Shown here in pieces: positions 7,549 through 16,765 of a stretch of DNA of 64,000 nucleotides (its first letter is position 1; the number at the start of each line of letters is the position of its first letter). The DNA is from Alicyclobacillus_A sp963788285. Its GTDB lineage: Bacteria; Bacillota; Bacilli; Alicyclobacillales; Alicyclobacillaceae. Made by a program: the position numbers and the translations under genes. The stretch spans positions 186,001-250,000 of the forward strand of contig CAWBGB010000012.1 of NCBI GenBank assembly GCA_963788285.1, in the 5' to 3' direction. Under the pieces are notes generated by a model. That model saw nothing but the letters and a program-made list of their open reading frames with translations. It had not been told where the DNA came from and did no database searches.

Positions 7549-8682
7549 TTAGCATCCCAGCTGTCGCGCAATCACCAGGCGTTGAATTTCCGACGTGCCT
7601 TCACCAATTTCAATCAGTTTGGCGTCACGCAAATTTCGCTCCACAGAATACTCTTTCATGTATCCATTACCGCCGAGGATTTGAATCGCCTGATTACACG
7701 TATTGGTACACATCTCTGAGGCGAACAGTTTCGCAAACGAAGCTTCCTTGGTATATGGAAGCCCCTGGTCCTTCATCCAGGCGGCCTTTAGCACCGCGTT
7801 CCTCGCGAGGTCAATGTGCATTGCCATGTCCGCCAGTTTATGCTGAATGGCTTGGAACTTGGATAGGCTCTGTCCGAATTGCGTCCGCTGCTTTGCGTAA
7901 TCCAGGGCGACTTCGAAGGCCGACCGAGCAATCCCCACTGCCAACGCAGCAATCGCCACGCGGCCCCCATCGAGGGTGGATAGGAATTGCTTAAAGCCAG
8001 CATTCAATGGACCTAGTAGATTCTCCGCCGGGATTCGAACGTTTTCTAGAATCAACTCGACCGTGTTGGAGGCCCGCATCCCCATTTTCTCGTAAGGCTT
8101 CGAGACGGAAAACCCTGGGGAATCGGTGGGTACGATAAACGCACTGATGCCGCGATTCTCCTTGTCGGTGAGCGCTGTTAACACCACCGTTTTCGCATAT
8201 CCACCGTTGGTGATGAAGATTTTATTCCCGTTGATCACCCATTCGTCACCATCACGAACTGCGGTCGTACGCGTCCCGCCCGCGTCAGATCCAGCGCCAG
8301 GCTCCGTCAATCCGAACGACCCTAGTCCTTTGCCAGATGCGAGTGGTACCAAGTACTTTTGCTTTTGCTCCTCCGTGCCGTACAGCAACAATGGAACGCA
8401 TGCAAGTGACACATGCGCCTCGTAACTGAGGCCTGTTCCGCCGCATGCATGTCCGATTTCCTCGAGAGCCAAGCAATAGCTGATCATGTCTGCACCTGCA
8501 CCGCCGTACTCCTCCGGGATGGGCAGACCCATCAGCCCGAGCTCTCCCATCTTTTCAAAAATTTCAATAGGAAACCGAGACTCTCGGTCGAGTTCCGCCG
8601 CCTTTGGCGCTATCTCCGCTTGCGCGAATTCCCGAACCATTTCCTGAATCATTTTTTGTTCTTTCGAAAGTTCGAAATTCAT
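7549..8682 (-). CDS. acyl-CoA dehydrogenase
   Basis: An FAD enzyme that introduces the alpha-beta double bond into acyl-CoA thioesters and passes electrons to ETF. It is full length at 377 residues. Motifs are ACGGTGLSYEAH, the flavin-binding block FGLTEPGAGSDAGGTRTTA (about 122-140), WVINGNKIFITNGG, and the C-terminal QILGGNGYMKEYSVERNLRDAKLIEIGEGTSEIQ segment with the Glu of the YxVER/IGEGTSEI region characteristic of short-chain or branched-chain members. GAGGAGG precedes ATG 8682. It stands alone between its own promoter and terminator. Substrate chain length cannot be read from sequence; MmgC/AcdA-like enzymes of Bacillus are the nearest named relatives. Confidence 0.92.
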   Translation of the reverse strand: MNFELSKEQKMIQEMVREFAQAEIAPKAAELDRESRFPIEIFEKMGELGLMGLPIPEEYGGAGADMISYCLALEEIGHACGGTGLSYEAHVSLACVPLLLYGTEEQKQKYLVPLASGKGLGSFGLTEPGAGSDAGGTRTTAVRDGDEWVINGNKIFITNGGYAKTVVLTALTDKENRGISAFIVPTDSPGFSVSKPYEKMGMRASNTVELILENVRIPAENLLGPLNAGFKQFLSTLDGGRVAIAALAVGIARSAFEVALDYAKQRTQFGQSLSKFQAIQHKLADMAMHIDLARNAVLKAAWMKDQGLPYTKEASFAKLFASEMCTNTCNQAIQILGGNGYMKEYSVERNLRDAKLIEIGEGTSEIQRLVIARQLGC

Positions 8683-8713
8683 AGTTCAGTCCTCCTCAGT
8701 TGTGCCGAGATCT

Positions 8714-8743
8714 ATTATACTTGCGAATAGAAAACGCTTGCAA
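8714..8743 (-). promoter_or_regulatory. promoter of the acyl-CoA dehydrogenase gene
   Basis: Minus-strand -35 TTGCAA (8738-8743), 18-bp spacer and perfect -10 TATAAT (8714-8719), about 30 bp before the start codon. Confidence 0.6.
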
Positions 8744-8767
8744 ACAGTTTTTCCTCGTCACTGCACC

Positions 8768-8802
8768 AAAAAGGGCCGTCTCCCGTAGATCTGACGGCCC
8801 TT
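8768..8802 (-). terminator. terminator of rpoD
   Basis: Stem AAGGGCCGTC/GACGGCCCTT with a 12-base loop and a minus-strand run of T, 20 bp beyond the rpoD stop. It closes the long dnaG-rpoD transcription unit. Confidence 0.9.
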
Positions 8803-8820
8803 GTGACAGTCTATGCACGT

Positions 8821-9987
8821 TTACTCGAGAAAGTCTTTCAGTCGCTTGCTACGACTCGGGTGTCTCAACTTCCGCAACGCCTTTGCTTCAATTTGACGAA
8901 TACGTTCCCGGGTCACGCCAAACACCTTGCCCACTTCCTCCAGCGTGCGGGTACGCCCATCATCCAAGCCAAACCGCAGTCGAAGCACGTTTTCCTCGCG
9001 TTCGGTCAACGTGTCAAGTACGTCTTCCAGTTGTTCCTTCAACAGCTCATATGCAGCTGCATCGGCCGGAGCCAATGCTTCATCGTCTGGAATGAAGTCC
9101 CCAAGGTGAGAATCATCTTCTTCACCAATCGGCGTCTCCAACGACACCGGCTCCTGAGCAATTTTCTGGATTTCACGCACCTTCTCGGGACTGAGATCCA
9201 TCTCCGCAGCGATTTCTTCCGCAGTTGGTTCGCGGCCGAGCTCCTGCAACAATTGCCTGGAGATGCGAATCAACTTGTTAATCGTTTCGACCATATGCAC
9301 GGGGATGCGAATCGTCCGTGCCTGATCTGCGATGGCACGAGTGATGGCCTGACGGATCCACCACGTCGCATAGGTGCTGAATTTGTATCCCTTCCGATAA
9401 TCAAACTTCTCAACAGCCTTAATCAAGCCGAGATTTCCTTCCTGAATCAGATCCAGGAACAGCATCCCGCGCCCTACGTAGCGCTTGGCGATACTAACCA
9501 CAAGCCGGAGATTTGCTTCTGCAAGTCGACGCTTCGCCTCTTCGTCGCCTTGCTCAATCCGCTTCGCGAGCTCAATTTCCTCGGAAGCGGACAACAACGG
9601 TACGCGACCGATTTCTTTTAAATACATCCGAACAGGGTCACTGATCTTGACACCTGGCGGCATGGTCAGGTCGTTCAAATCGATCCGTTCGTCATCCAGG
9701 TCTTCGCCATCCTCGGAGGCGTCGTGAACATCTGCGTCGTCGAGGTCTTCGAGGTCGTCATCATCATCTTCATCCCGTTCATTGACGACCTCAACGCCCG
9801 CTTCCGAGAGTTGGTCAAAAAATTCGTCCAATTGGTCTGGATCCAAGTCGAATTTCGATAGCCTGTTGACAATTTCGGTGTACGTGAGTGAACCTCGTTT
9901 CTTTCCAATTGAAATCAATGCATCCTTAGTTTCCTGAAGGGTGAGTCCACGTTCTTCTTCGCGGGCTTCTTCTTTTATCTCTTTCAT
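8821..9987 (-). CDS. rpoD: RNA polymerase primary sigma factor (sigma-A)
   Basis: Directs RNA polymerase to housekeeping promoters. It has 388 residues, typical for Bacilli. An N-terminal region 1.1 (about 1-55) is followed by a very acidic linker (EDDDDDLEDLDD, about 63-85). Region 1.2 holds DPVRMYLKEIG. Region 2 carries DLIQEGNLGLIKAVEKFDYRKGYKFSTYATWWIRQAITRAI (residues for -10 melting). Region 3 and region 4.2 follow (LEEVGKVFGVTRERIRQIEAKALRKLRHP, the -35 helix-turn-helix). GGAGGCGGGGAAGGA precedes the start. It follows dnaG closely, as in the classical rpsU-dnaG-rpoD macromolecular synthesis operon, here with rpsU far upstream. Confidence 0.98.
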   Translation of the reverse strand: MKEIKEEAREEERGLTLQETKDALISIGKKRGSLTYTEIVNRLSKFDLDPDQLDEFFDQLSEAGVEVVNERDEDDDDDLEDLDDADVHDASEDGEDLDDERIDLNDLTMPPGVKISDPVRMYLKEIGRVPLLSASEEIELAKRIEQGDEEAKRRLAEANLRLVVSIAKRYVGRGMLFLDLIQEGNLGLIKAVEKFDYRKGYKFSTYATWWIRQAITRAIADQARTIRIPVHMVETINKLIRISRQLLQELGREPTAEEIAAEMDLSPEKVREIQKIAQEPVSLETPIGEEDDSHLGDFIPDDEALAPADAAAYELLKEQLEDVLDTLTEREENVLRLRFGLDDGRTRTLEEVGKVFGVTRERIRQIEAKALRKLRHPSRSKRLKDFLE

Positions 9988-10003
9988 TCCTTCCCCGCCT
10001 CCT

Positions 10004-11827
10004 TTACCCTGTGACGTTTCCTCGCGTCTGTTGTCGAAGCTCGTTCACTTCTGATTGGAGTTGTTCCACTCTGTGCTTCAGGACGTCAATGTCGTCACGG
10101 CCATCAACCTGTGCCTGGACGAGCTCCTGCATCGCTTGCTGCAACTCGTCTTCAGTACGCTGCAAATGAATAATTCTCAGAAAATCATCGATGACATCCT
10201 GATCAAACTCAGGTGGATCCTCCATTAGCAGTGACGACGCGAGTCTTGCCAACAGGGGATCCTCTAAACTATCTACAAAAGCGATGGCGCTGCCGTCCGG
10301 ATGCTCACTGCGGAAATGATAAAGATGTGCCAGCAACGCAGTTTGTTCCGGCTGAGCCAACTCATCGACTTCGCGCTCAAGCAACCACTGGTATGCCTCG
10401 CTCTTCGTCATCAGCGCCTGCAATACGTGATTGCTCGCAACGACGTCTTTTCGTGGCAACGGTGTTTCGTTCAGCCGCACCTCCGGACGAGGCGGTCGCT
10501 GGAAACTTTTCCGCTTATGATGTCGTTTCGTGACAAGCTTGAGCTCTTCCTTCAAGGCATCGACAGAAATTTGAAACTCCATCGCGAGACGGCGCAACTC
10601 CGCATCTTGTTCGATGGGTGTCCCACGCTCCCCCAACAAGGCCAACGCTTGCCGAAGAAAATCGGTACGCCCCGCGGCACTGTTCAGTTGAGCGTGTCTG
10701 CGCAACTCGTTCAGCAAAAACTCCAACTCCGTCAAGGCAAGGTGGTGCACTTGGCGGACAAAGGCAGCCGCCCCTTTACTGCGAATGAAATCGTCAGGGT
10801 CCTGTCCCTCGGGAAACGTCGCTACGCGAACCCCGAGATGGCTTTGGCCGGCGATTTCGATAGCCCTCTTTGCAGCTTTGACACCTGCGTCATCACCGTC
10901 GTACGCGATGATGAGTGTTTCTGCATATCGCTTCAAGACGCGCGCATGATTCTCAGTAAGCGCTGTTCCCATGGTGGCGACGACATTTTTGACGCCAGCT
11001 TGCCAAGCGGAAATGACATCCATGTATCCTTCCATCAAAACTGCCGCTCGCGTTTTCCGCATTTCCCCCTTCGCGAAGTGAAGGTTGAACAGCACTTCGC
11101 TCTTGTGAAACAACAACGTTTCCGGCGAATTGAGATACTTGGGTTTTCCGTCTGGCGCGATGGCTCGCCCGCCAAATGAAATGACGCGTCCTTGACCGTC
11201 GCAAATGGGAATCATGACGCGGTTGCGAAACCTGTCGACCACTTTTGATCCAAGCGCAATGCCGAGCCCTGATTCAACAATTACCGGAATGTCGTATCCT
11301 CGTTTGCGCAAAAATCGGACCAGCGCGTCCTCCGCATCTGGAGCAGCACCGATTTGAAAGTCCACCATCGTTTGCCGAGAAATTCCTCTACCTTCCAAAT
11401 ACGTTAGGGCTTGCACACCCGCCGAAGAATTCATTAGAATGTAGTTATAATATTTCGCAGCTAACTGGTGTGCATCCAACATCCGTTGCCACTGTTGATT
11501 GTGTGGGCTGTGATCCGGTAAGGCTTCAACACCCACCGGAAGTGCTAGACCCGCTTTCTCCGCCAGTTTGGCAACGGCTTCGGTAAAGGTCAGACCTTCG
11601 ATGTCCATCACAAATCGAAGCACGGTACCACCAGCTCCGCAGCCAAAACAGTGGTACAGTTGCCTGTCTGGCGACACGGAAAACGACGGTGACTTTTCAT
11701 TGTGAAAAGGACACAGACCAACGAAGGATCTGCCCGTTCGCCTGAGTTGCACGTATTCGGAAATGACGTCGACAATGTCGACGGTCTTTCGTAATTCCTC
11801 GACAAACTCGTCGGGAATTTTCGTCAC
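10004..11827 (-). CDS. dnaG: DNA primase
   Basis: Makes RNA primers at the replication fork together with DnaB helicase. I start at GTG 11827 (AGAAGGTGAT just upstream, giving MTKIPDEFVEEL as in Bacillus); an ATG 30 bp earlier is possible. Order: CHC2 zinc finger (CPFHNEKSPSF...YHCFGC, about 38-63), catalytic core with RFRNRVMIPICDGQGRVISFGGR, TOPRIM domain with VLMEGYMDVI and LIIAYDGDDAGVKAAKRAI, then a C-terminal helicase-binding region. The length of 607 residues is normal. Confidence 0.97.
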   Translation of the reverse strand: MTKIPDEFVEELRKTVDIVDVISEYVQLRRTGRSFVGLCPFHNEKSPSFSVSPDRQLYHCFGCGAGGTVLRFVMDIEGLTFTEAVAKLAEKAGLALPVGVEALPDHSPHNQQWQRMLDAHQLAAKYYNYILMNSSAGVQALTYLEGRGISRQTMVDFQIGAAPDAEDALVRFLRKRGYDIPVIVESGLGIALGSKVVDRFRNRVMIPICDGQGRVISFGGRAIAPDGKPKYLNSPETLLFHKSEVLFNLHFAKGEMRKTRAAVLMEGYMDVISAWQAGVKNVVATMGTALTENHARVLKRYAETLIIAYDGDDAGVKAAKRAIEIAGQSHLGVRVATFPEGQDPDDFIRSKGAAAFVRQVHHLALTELEFLLNELRRHAQLNSAAGRTDFLRQALALLGERGTPIEQDAELRRLAMEFQISVDALKEELKLVTKRHHKRKSFQRPPRPEVRLNETPLPRKDVVASNHVLQALMTKSEAYQWLLEREVDELAQPEQTALLAHLYHFRSEHPDGSAIAFVDSLEDPLLARLASSLLMEDPPEFDQDVIDDFLRIIHLQRTEDELQQAMQELVQAQVDGRDDIDVLKHRVEQLQSEVNELRQQTRGNVTG

Positions 11828-12196
11828 CCCATCACCTTCTTCTGAGCCCTGCTGCATGCAGCGCCTTCGGCGTCGGGATGGTGGGTAGTCACACTCGCCA
11901 TCGGTATTGCGTTTTGTTGCATAGTGTCTTATTCTACAACAAAGAGTCTATTTCCTCCTTCGCGTAAAAAATCCTCGCATCTTCTCCGCCAGCAATCATC
12001 ACGAGCTGTCCACAGGATGTACAAATCCCCCATAGAAACAACCTCTAGTATCGACCCACATAGTAAAATTTATCCTCATAAAGAACCCTGCATTCAAGTC
12101 TATGGTCGTTTTATACAGGTTATGTACTTCGCAAACCCAACGAGGCCGTACCTGAATGAGGCACGACCCCAAACCGCATTGGACGATGTCCAGATA
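11828..12196 (-). other. 369-bp leader between ppsR and dnaG
   Basis: In B. subtilis yqxD lies near here; no such gene is present. Several AT-rich hexamers resemble -10 boxes (TATAAA, TACTAT), but no convincing -35/-10 pair stands out, so I do not place a promoter. A 34-codon frame (ATG 12033 to TAA 11929-11931, residues MGDLYILWTARDD onward, ending RLFVVE) has AGAGG 6 bases before its start, but I do not recognise it. Confidence 0.4.
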
Positions 12197-13012
12197 TCAA
12201 CGTTTTCGTGTCACGTACTCTAGAATGATGGCCGCGGTCTCTTCCACCGCTTTGTCGCTGACGTCGATGACAAGACAGTTCAGCTGATTGATGATGGAAT
12301 TCGCATGTTCCAGTTCTTGCATAATCCGGTCGTAGCTAGCGTAGCTCGCGTCCGGTGTAAGTCCAAGCGCCTTCAGCCGCTCCTGACGGATCAGGTTCAG
12401 TTTGTCCGGACGGATGGTCAAGCCGACGACTTTCCGCTGACCCGCCAACTGGAAGAGTTCATCTGGAGGCGAGACTTCGGGCACCAGCGGGACATTGGCG
12501 ACGCGTAGGCGGCGGTGTGCGAGGTACATGCTCAGAGGAGTCTTGGAGGTTCTCGAGACACCGACGAGCACAATGTCGGCTCGTTCGAGCCCGCGCGGAT
12601 CACGCCCGTCATCGTACTTCACCGCAAACTCAATGGCCTCCACACGTTGAAAGTAGTCGTCATCCAGTTGATGTACCAAACCCGCTTTGCGATGCGGCGT
12701 CTGCCCCAGCACGTGTTCAAACGCATCCAACATCGGCCCCATAATGTCCACTACAGGTACCTCGGTTGCATTCGCCACGGCCGCAAGGTGTTCCCGCAGG
12801 TGGGGCAGAACGATGGTATATGCAATAATGGCACTCTCTTCCTTGGCGCTCTGTACCGTTTCGTCAATCACCGCAGTGTCGTTGACATGAGAGACACGCC
12901 GCAAATCGACATGCCCACCGTCAAATTGGCTCGCTGCGGCGCGCACGACAAACTCAGCCGTTTCTCCGACCGAATCGGAGACAATATAGACAACTGGCCT
13001 CTTCCCTGTCAT
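12197..13012 (-). CDS. pyruvate,phosphate dikinase regulatory protein (YqfL/PpsR, DUF299)
   Basis: A bifunctional kinase/pyrophosphorylase that inactivates pyruvate phosphate dikinase by ADP-dependent phosphorylation of its active-site threonine and reverses this with phosphate. The 271-residue protein has the N-terminal YIVSDSVGETAEFV motif and the P-loop-like GVSRTSKTPLSMYLA at about residue 151, followed by KVANVPLVPEV-type sequence. AGGGGAAAGA precedes ATG. It follows ccpN by 23 bp; in B. subtilis ccpN and yqfL are co-transcribed and YqfL modulates CcpN. No dikinase gene lies in the window, so the local context suggests a CcpN-linked role. Confidence 0.9.
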   Translation of the reverse strand: MTGKRPVVYIVSDSVGETAEFVVRAAASQFDGGHVDLRRVSHVNDTAVIDETVQSAKEESAIIAYTIVLPHLREHLAAVANATEVPVVDIMGPMLDAFEHVLGQTPHRKAGLVHQLDDDYFQRVEAIEFAVKYDDGRDPRGLERADIVLVGVSRTSKTPLSMYLAHRRLRVANVPLVPEVSPPDELFQLAGQRKVVGLTIRPDKLNLIRQERLKALGLTPDASYASYDRIMQELEHANSIINQLNCLVIDVSDKAVEETAAIILEYVTRKR

Positions 13013-13035
13013 TCTTTCCCCTCCCCTGTATCGTC

Positions 13036-13674
13036 CTAAACGTCGCGATACTGGCCGAGTTCCACAAAAGCTCTGGTCACTGTGGTCTTGGATACACGAC
13101 CGACAACTTCCAACCCGGACTGCTCAGCGTTGTGACGGACGACCGGCAGAGAGTCGACTTCGTGGCGCACCATGAGTGTGGCGGCCTCATACAGCGACTC
13201 CTCGACATCCACAGTAATCACATGCGGCAAGCGGGTCATGGCCATATTTACAGGAAACTGACGGATGTCTCCACCACCAATAGCCACCTTGAGCAGATCC
13301 TTGCGTGAGACCACACCTTGCAAAAGGCCGTCGCGAACGACAATTAATGTTCCTACGTCTTCCATAAACATCGTGACAATGGCGTCGTACACCGATGTCT
13401 TTTCCGTAATCACCACCGGCACCGCCTTGTAGTCCTTCACTTTCAGTTTGCGCAGGGCCTCCCCGTATAGGTCGACATTCTTCTTGCCGCTGTAATAGTA
13501 CCCTACTCGAGGTCGCGCTTCCAGATAGCCTGCCATCGTCAATATCGAGAGATCAGGCCGCAGCGTCGCTCGCGTCAAGGAGAGAATGTCTGCAATGCGC
13601 TCCCCAGTAATCGGTCCGTGCCGCTTCACAATCTCAATGATCTGCTCTTGACGTTTCGTCAGTTCGATGACCAT
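13036..13674 (-). CDS. ccpN: CcpN-family transcriptional repressor (HTH plus two CBS domains)
   Basis: In Bacillus CcpN represses gluconeogenic genes (gapB, pckA) in glycolytic conditions. The 212-residue protein has a winged helix-turn-helix at residues 4-60 (RQEQIIEIVKRHGPITGERIADIL, LTRATLRPDLSILTM) and two CBS repeats at about 80-135 (VYDAIVTMFMEDVGTLIVVRDG) and 145-210 (SLYEAATLMVRHEVDSLPVV), which bind adenine nucleotides in the family. Length and neighbours (recO upstream, yqfL downstream) match Bacillus. A TATACT-like -10 lies in the 80-bp gap upstream. The start could be the GTG one codon earlier. Confidence 0.9.
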   Translation of the reverse strand: MVIELTKRQEQIIEIVKRHGPITGERIADILSLTRATLRPDLSILTMAGYLEARPRVGYYYSGKKNVDLYGEALRKLKVKDYKAVPVVITEKTSVYDAIVTMFMEDVGTLIVVRDGLLQGVVSRKDLLKVAIGGGDIRQFPVNMAMTRLPHVITVDVEESLYEAATLMVRHEVDSLPVVRHNAEQSGLEVVGRVSKTTVTRAFVELGQYRDV

Positions 13675-13758
13675 CACCCCCTCAATCCGTCATACTATTT
13701 GATGCATGATGGTAATTAGTATATAGCAATCGAACAGTGTTTGCACATGATGGGTGCG

Positions 13759-14544
13759 TCATGCCTCGGTGTCGGAAAACACTTCATCAATGCTGTCCAA
13801 GAACGTCCGGGACCTCGGCCACAGTCCCGCAAATTCGCGGAGCTGTACCTCCAGGATGCGCTTGATGGCTCCCAGTGTCCCCGACGACACCCGAACCGAT
13901 CCAAGGCGACTCCACGGCACGATTTCAAAACTCTTTAATATCTTGGGAACCGAAGTTGGCGTGACCCACAAAGACTGTCCTTGCTCACCATCCAGAGCGT
14001 GCTTCGATGCACAAAATTCACAGACAAACCCGCCTTCTCTGGGGCTATAAGCGGCTGTCTCCAGCCCTTCCCGATGACAGTGAACGCAAGTGGTCCAATC
14101 CGGACTCGCACCGACCATCCGCAAGATCTTCGTTTCCCAAATCCGCGCGGTCACCGGAGGCGGGTATTCCCGCATCTCAAGGCGGTCCAAGGCTCCAGCA
14201 AACAATCGGTAGACCACTTCGCTCCCATTCGGAGCCTCTTCTGAAACAGCCGCCACTAATTCACAAAAATAGGCGGCATACGCCGCCCGTTGGAGATCCT
14301 CTCGCAACCAGCGCCGCGAGTTGACAATCTCCACTTGTGACAAAGTTCCCATTCCAGATCTGCGGTATAACGTAAACGTTCCCTGTACACACAGCTGCAC
14401 TCCGGCCGCCAAGCGGCTTTGCGGCTTCTTGGCACCCTTTGCCATAACAGCAACCAAGCCGCCCGGGGTCAGCAGTGTTACGATGGCATCCGATTCACCA
14501 TAGGCTATACTCCGTACCACGATGGCTTCCGTGTTGTAAAGCAA
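13759..14544 (-). CDS. recO: DNA repair protein RecO
   Basis: Loads RecA onto SSB-coated single-stranded DNA in the RecFOR pathway. The 261-residue protein begins with an OB fold (TEAIVVRSIAYGESDAIVTLLTPGGLVAVMAKGAKKP), continues as a helical domain, and carries a four-cysteine zinc site (CVHCHREG ... CEFCASKH, about 150-180). It is the gene after era and yqzL, the usual order. glyQS, which follows recO in B. subtilis, is absent. Confidence 0.95.
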   Translation of the reverse strand: MLYNTEAIVVRSIAYGESDAIVTLLTPGGLVAVMAKGAKKPQSRLAAGVQLCVQGTFTLYRRSGMGTLSQVEIVNSRRWLREDLQRAAYAAYFCELVAAVSEEAPNGSEVVYRLFAGALDRLEMREYPPPVTARIWETKILRMVGASPDWTTCVHCHREGLETAAYSPREGGFVCEFCASKHALDGEQGQSLWVTPTSVPKILKSFEIVPWSRLGSVRVSSGTLGAIKRILEVQLREFAGLWPRSRTFLDSIDEVFSDTEA

Positions 14545-14583
14545 CCGACGCCTCCACTCCCAAAGGTTAAGACAGTCCCTGAT

Positions 14584-14724
14584 TTACTCCATGGATGGTT
14601 CTTTCGTGTCCGCCTCGATGTCCAGTTGCTCAGAATCCTGTTCGCGCTCCTGATGTCTTTTGTACAGCAAGTACGCATCAATGTCACCCGTCAGTGTGAA
14701 GTATCTCCATGAAAAATCCCGCAA
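14584..14724 (-). CDS. yqzL: YqzL-like small protein (46 aa)
   Basis: A short gene between era and recO. The product DFSWRYFTLTGDIDAYLLYK followed by an acidic tail matches the B. subtilis YqzL pattern (DFTWNVFSQTGSVDTYLLFK) from memory, including position in the operon. I choose TTG 14724 because AAAGGAG lies 9 bp upstream and the protein then starts MRDFSW. An ATG at 14733 sits directly against the ribosome-binding site and is less likely. The stop is TAA 14584-14586. Function is unknown. The tail is rich in Glu and Asp and probably disordered. Confidence 0.8.
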   Translation of the reverse strand: MRDFSWRYFTLTGDIDAYLLYKRHQEREQDSEQLDIEADTKEPSME

Positions 14725-14845
14725 CCAAATCATCTCCTTTACAGAGTTTCATTTCAGCTGCGTGGTATCTCAGGGTGCCTCACATCTAGAGTGCCGCGGC
14801 CAGACACGAATATACTATGAACAAACTGCCAAGCTGGTCACCGCG

Positions 14846-15757
14846 TCACGGCTCGTCAAAGCCAAAGCGCCTCAGCAGGGCAGGCTCGTTGCGCCAGTCC
14901 TTCTTGACTTTCACCCACAGTTCCAAATATACCTTGTTCCCGAACAGCGCTTCGAGCTCTTTCCGAGCGAGTTGTCCTACCTTTTTGAGCATCGCGCCCC
15001 GCTTGCCAATCAGGATCCCTTTTTGGCTCTCGCGTTCCGTGTAGATCACCGCGTGCACGTAGAGTACGTTGCTGTTGTCCCGCCGCTCCAATTGTTCGAC
15101 CACCACGGCCACCGAGTGAGGTACTTCCTCGCGGGTTAAATGCAGTACTTTCTCGCGAATGTTCTCCGCAATGATGAACTGTTCTGGATGATCCGTGACC
15201 ATGTCTTCCGGATAAAACTTCGGCCCCTCCGGCAGCAGTTTGGCCAACGCACCTGTGAGCACATCCAGTTGGATGTGTTCCTTTGCGGATACTGGAATGA
15301 TCTCGGTAAATGACCCCTTCTGATTGTAGTCCGCTATCATCTTCAGGAGGTCAGGTTTCGGGACCGCGTCCACTTTGTTGATGATGAGAAACACGGGGGT
15401 CTGTACACCACGAATTTTCTCAAGGACGTGTTCGTCACCGGGGTGACCCGGCTCCGTGGCGTCGCACACAAACAGAATCACATCCACTTCACGAAAAGTG
15501 GCCTCCGCTGCTTCCACCATGTACTCACCCAGCCGATGGTGAGGTTTGTGAATACCCGGTGTATCAATAAACACAATTTGCATGTCATCCGTCGTCAGCA
15601 CACCGCGAATGCGGTTTCTTGTGGTCTGCGGGCGATTCGACATGATGGCGACCTTTTGACCGACTAGCGCGTTCATCAAAGTCGACTTACCCACGTTGGG
15701 TCGCCCAATGAGAGCGGCGAACCCCGATTTGAACGGCTTGTCACGGTTGACGTCCAT
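14846..15757 (-). CDS. era: GTPase Era
   Basis: A 30S ribosome assembly GTPase that binds the 16S rRNA 3' end. The 303 residues contain G1 GRPNVGKSTLMN (18-29), G2 in PQTTRNRIRG, G3 DTPG (65-68), G4 NKVD (about 127) and G5 SAKE (157-160). The C-terminal KH domain has the GxxG-type GILIGKRGAMLKKVGQLAR. The start lies within the end of dgkA (17-bp overlap), showing tight coupling. The cytidine deaminase gene cdd, usual between dgkA and era, is missing. Confidence 0.97.
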   Translation of the reverse strand: MDVNRDKPFKSGFAALIGRPNVGKSTLMNALVGQKVAIMSNRPQTTRNRIRGVLTTDDMQIVFIDTPGIHKPHHRLGEYMVEAAEATFREVDVILFVCDATEPGHPGDEHVLEKIRGVQTPVFLIINKVDAVPKPDLLKMIADYNQKGSFTEIIPVSAKEHIQLDVLTGALAKLLPEGPKFYPEDMVTDHPEQFIIAENIREKVLHLTREEVPHSVAVVVEQLERRDNSNVLYVHAVIYTERESQKGILIGKRGAMLKKVGQLARKELEALFGNKVYLELWVKVKKDWRNEPALLRRFGFDEP

Positions 15758-16274
15758 GGGGTGTCACCTCCGATACGATGGGGTATATGTAAAGTTTGCG
15801 TCTTATCCATGAACACACCGCCAGGATAAACAAGAAGATCAATCCAGCCAAGCTCATCAAGGCACCGCCCGGATGTACGAGAGACCATAGTCGAAAATGC
15901 CAGGGAAGCATGTCCACACTGACGTACACGCCGATGGCGACTGCACCGAGGCTGACCATCAGGACAGCTGCTGCAGCCACATCCTTGGCATATTTGGCGA
16001 GGGAATGAACACGTCCCCCGGTAGCTAGGTCTACCAGGCGCTCGACCGATGTGTTCACCAACTCTGCGGAAAAGACCAGGCAAACAGCCACAAGGGTGGC
16101 AGTGACCAAAGTCAGAGGCGGTCGAATGCACAAGTTCCAAAGAAGCACGACACAGGCGCCCACGAAGTGGATTTTGGTGTTCCGCTCTGTTACCAAGGCA
16201 TAACACATCCCGTCCAGTGCAGCAGCAAAGGAAGCCAAGAGAGATTGGCGACGAACGTATCCAGACCTGTACAT
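15741..16274 (-). CDS. dgkA: diacylglycerol/undecaprenol kinase with an extra C-terminal membrane region
   Basis: Phosphorylates a membrane lipid alcohol; in Gram-positives the main substrate is undecaprenol. The DgkA domain fills residues 1-115: FAAALDGMCYALVTERNTKIHF, then the signature SAELVNTSVERLVDLATG (the ExxNTxxE motif) and HSLAKYAKDVAAAAVL. At 177 residues it is longer than the usual 120-130; residues 120-170 add further hydrophobic segments (ALMSLAGLIFLFILAVCSW) resembling the C-terminal helix pair of DgkA-PAP2 proteins but without phosphatase motifs. The start overlaps the ybeY stop (TAATG). Confidence 0.9.
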   Translation of the reverse strand: MYRSGYVRRQSLLASFAAALDGMCYALVTERNTKIHFVGACVVLLWNLCIRPPLTLVTATLVAVCLVFSAELVNTSVERLVDLATGGRVHSLAKYAKDVAAAAVLMVSLGAVAIGVYVSVDMLPWHFRLWSLVHPGGALMSLAGLIFLFILAVCSWIRRKLYIYPIVSEVTPHGRQP

Positions 16275-16765
16275 TAACCGTTCACCGAGTCCCTCGTAAG
16301 GCCAAGTTTTTGCAGGACATCTTCTTGCAGCTGAAACATCTCGCGTTCAGACGCCTCATCCTGGTGATCATAGCCAATCAAGTGCAAAAACCCGTGCACT
16401 AACAAAAAGCCGACTTCCCGCTCGACGCTGTGGTGATATTCGGCCGCTTGAGCGACTGCTCGCGGCACGCTGATTACAATGTCGCCGAGCAGTTCCAGCC
16501 CGTCCGTTTCTGTCAAGGACGATACGTCATCGTCGCCTTCACGAAGCGCAAACGACAGCACATCGGTCGGCCGGTCGACGCCCCGGTACTCCCGGTTCAA
16601 CATGTGGATCTCCTCGTCGGATACAAACGAAACAGAAACTTCTCCCGAAGTCGACACGTGCTCCCCTGCTGCTTGCAATACCTTGTGCACGAACGACTCG
16701 TTGATACTTGGATATTGGGACACATCTACGCGAACGTCCACGCTGGTCTCAATCACCACATTCAC
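16274..16765 (-). CDS. ybeY: endoribonuclease YbeY, rRNA maturation factor
   Basis: A zinc-dependent single-strand endonuclease for 16S rRNA 3' processing and 70S quality control. The zinc motif HGFLHLIGYDH is at residues 128-138. REYRGVDRPTDVLSFAL and LGDIVIS are also conserved. I start at GTG 16765, which overlaps the pgpH stop (GTGA) and follows AAAGGAAG; this gives 163 residues, the family length. The open frame upstream to 16888 only runs into pgpH. Confidence 0.95.
   Translation of the reverse strand: MNVVIETSVDVRVDVSQYPSINESFVHKVLQAAGEHVSTSGEVSVSFVSDEEIHMLNREYRGVDRPTDVLSFALREGDDDVSSLTETDGLELLGDIVISVPRAVAQAAEYHHSVEREVGFLLVHGFLHLIGYDHQDEASEREMFQLQEDVLQKLGLTRDSVNG

Noticed and set aside
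9485..9908. Open frames antisense to rpoD's acidic region
   Set aside because: Low-complexity shadows of the Asp/Glu codons of rpoD.
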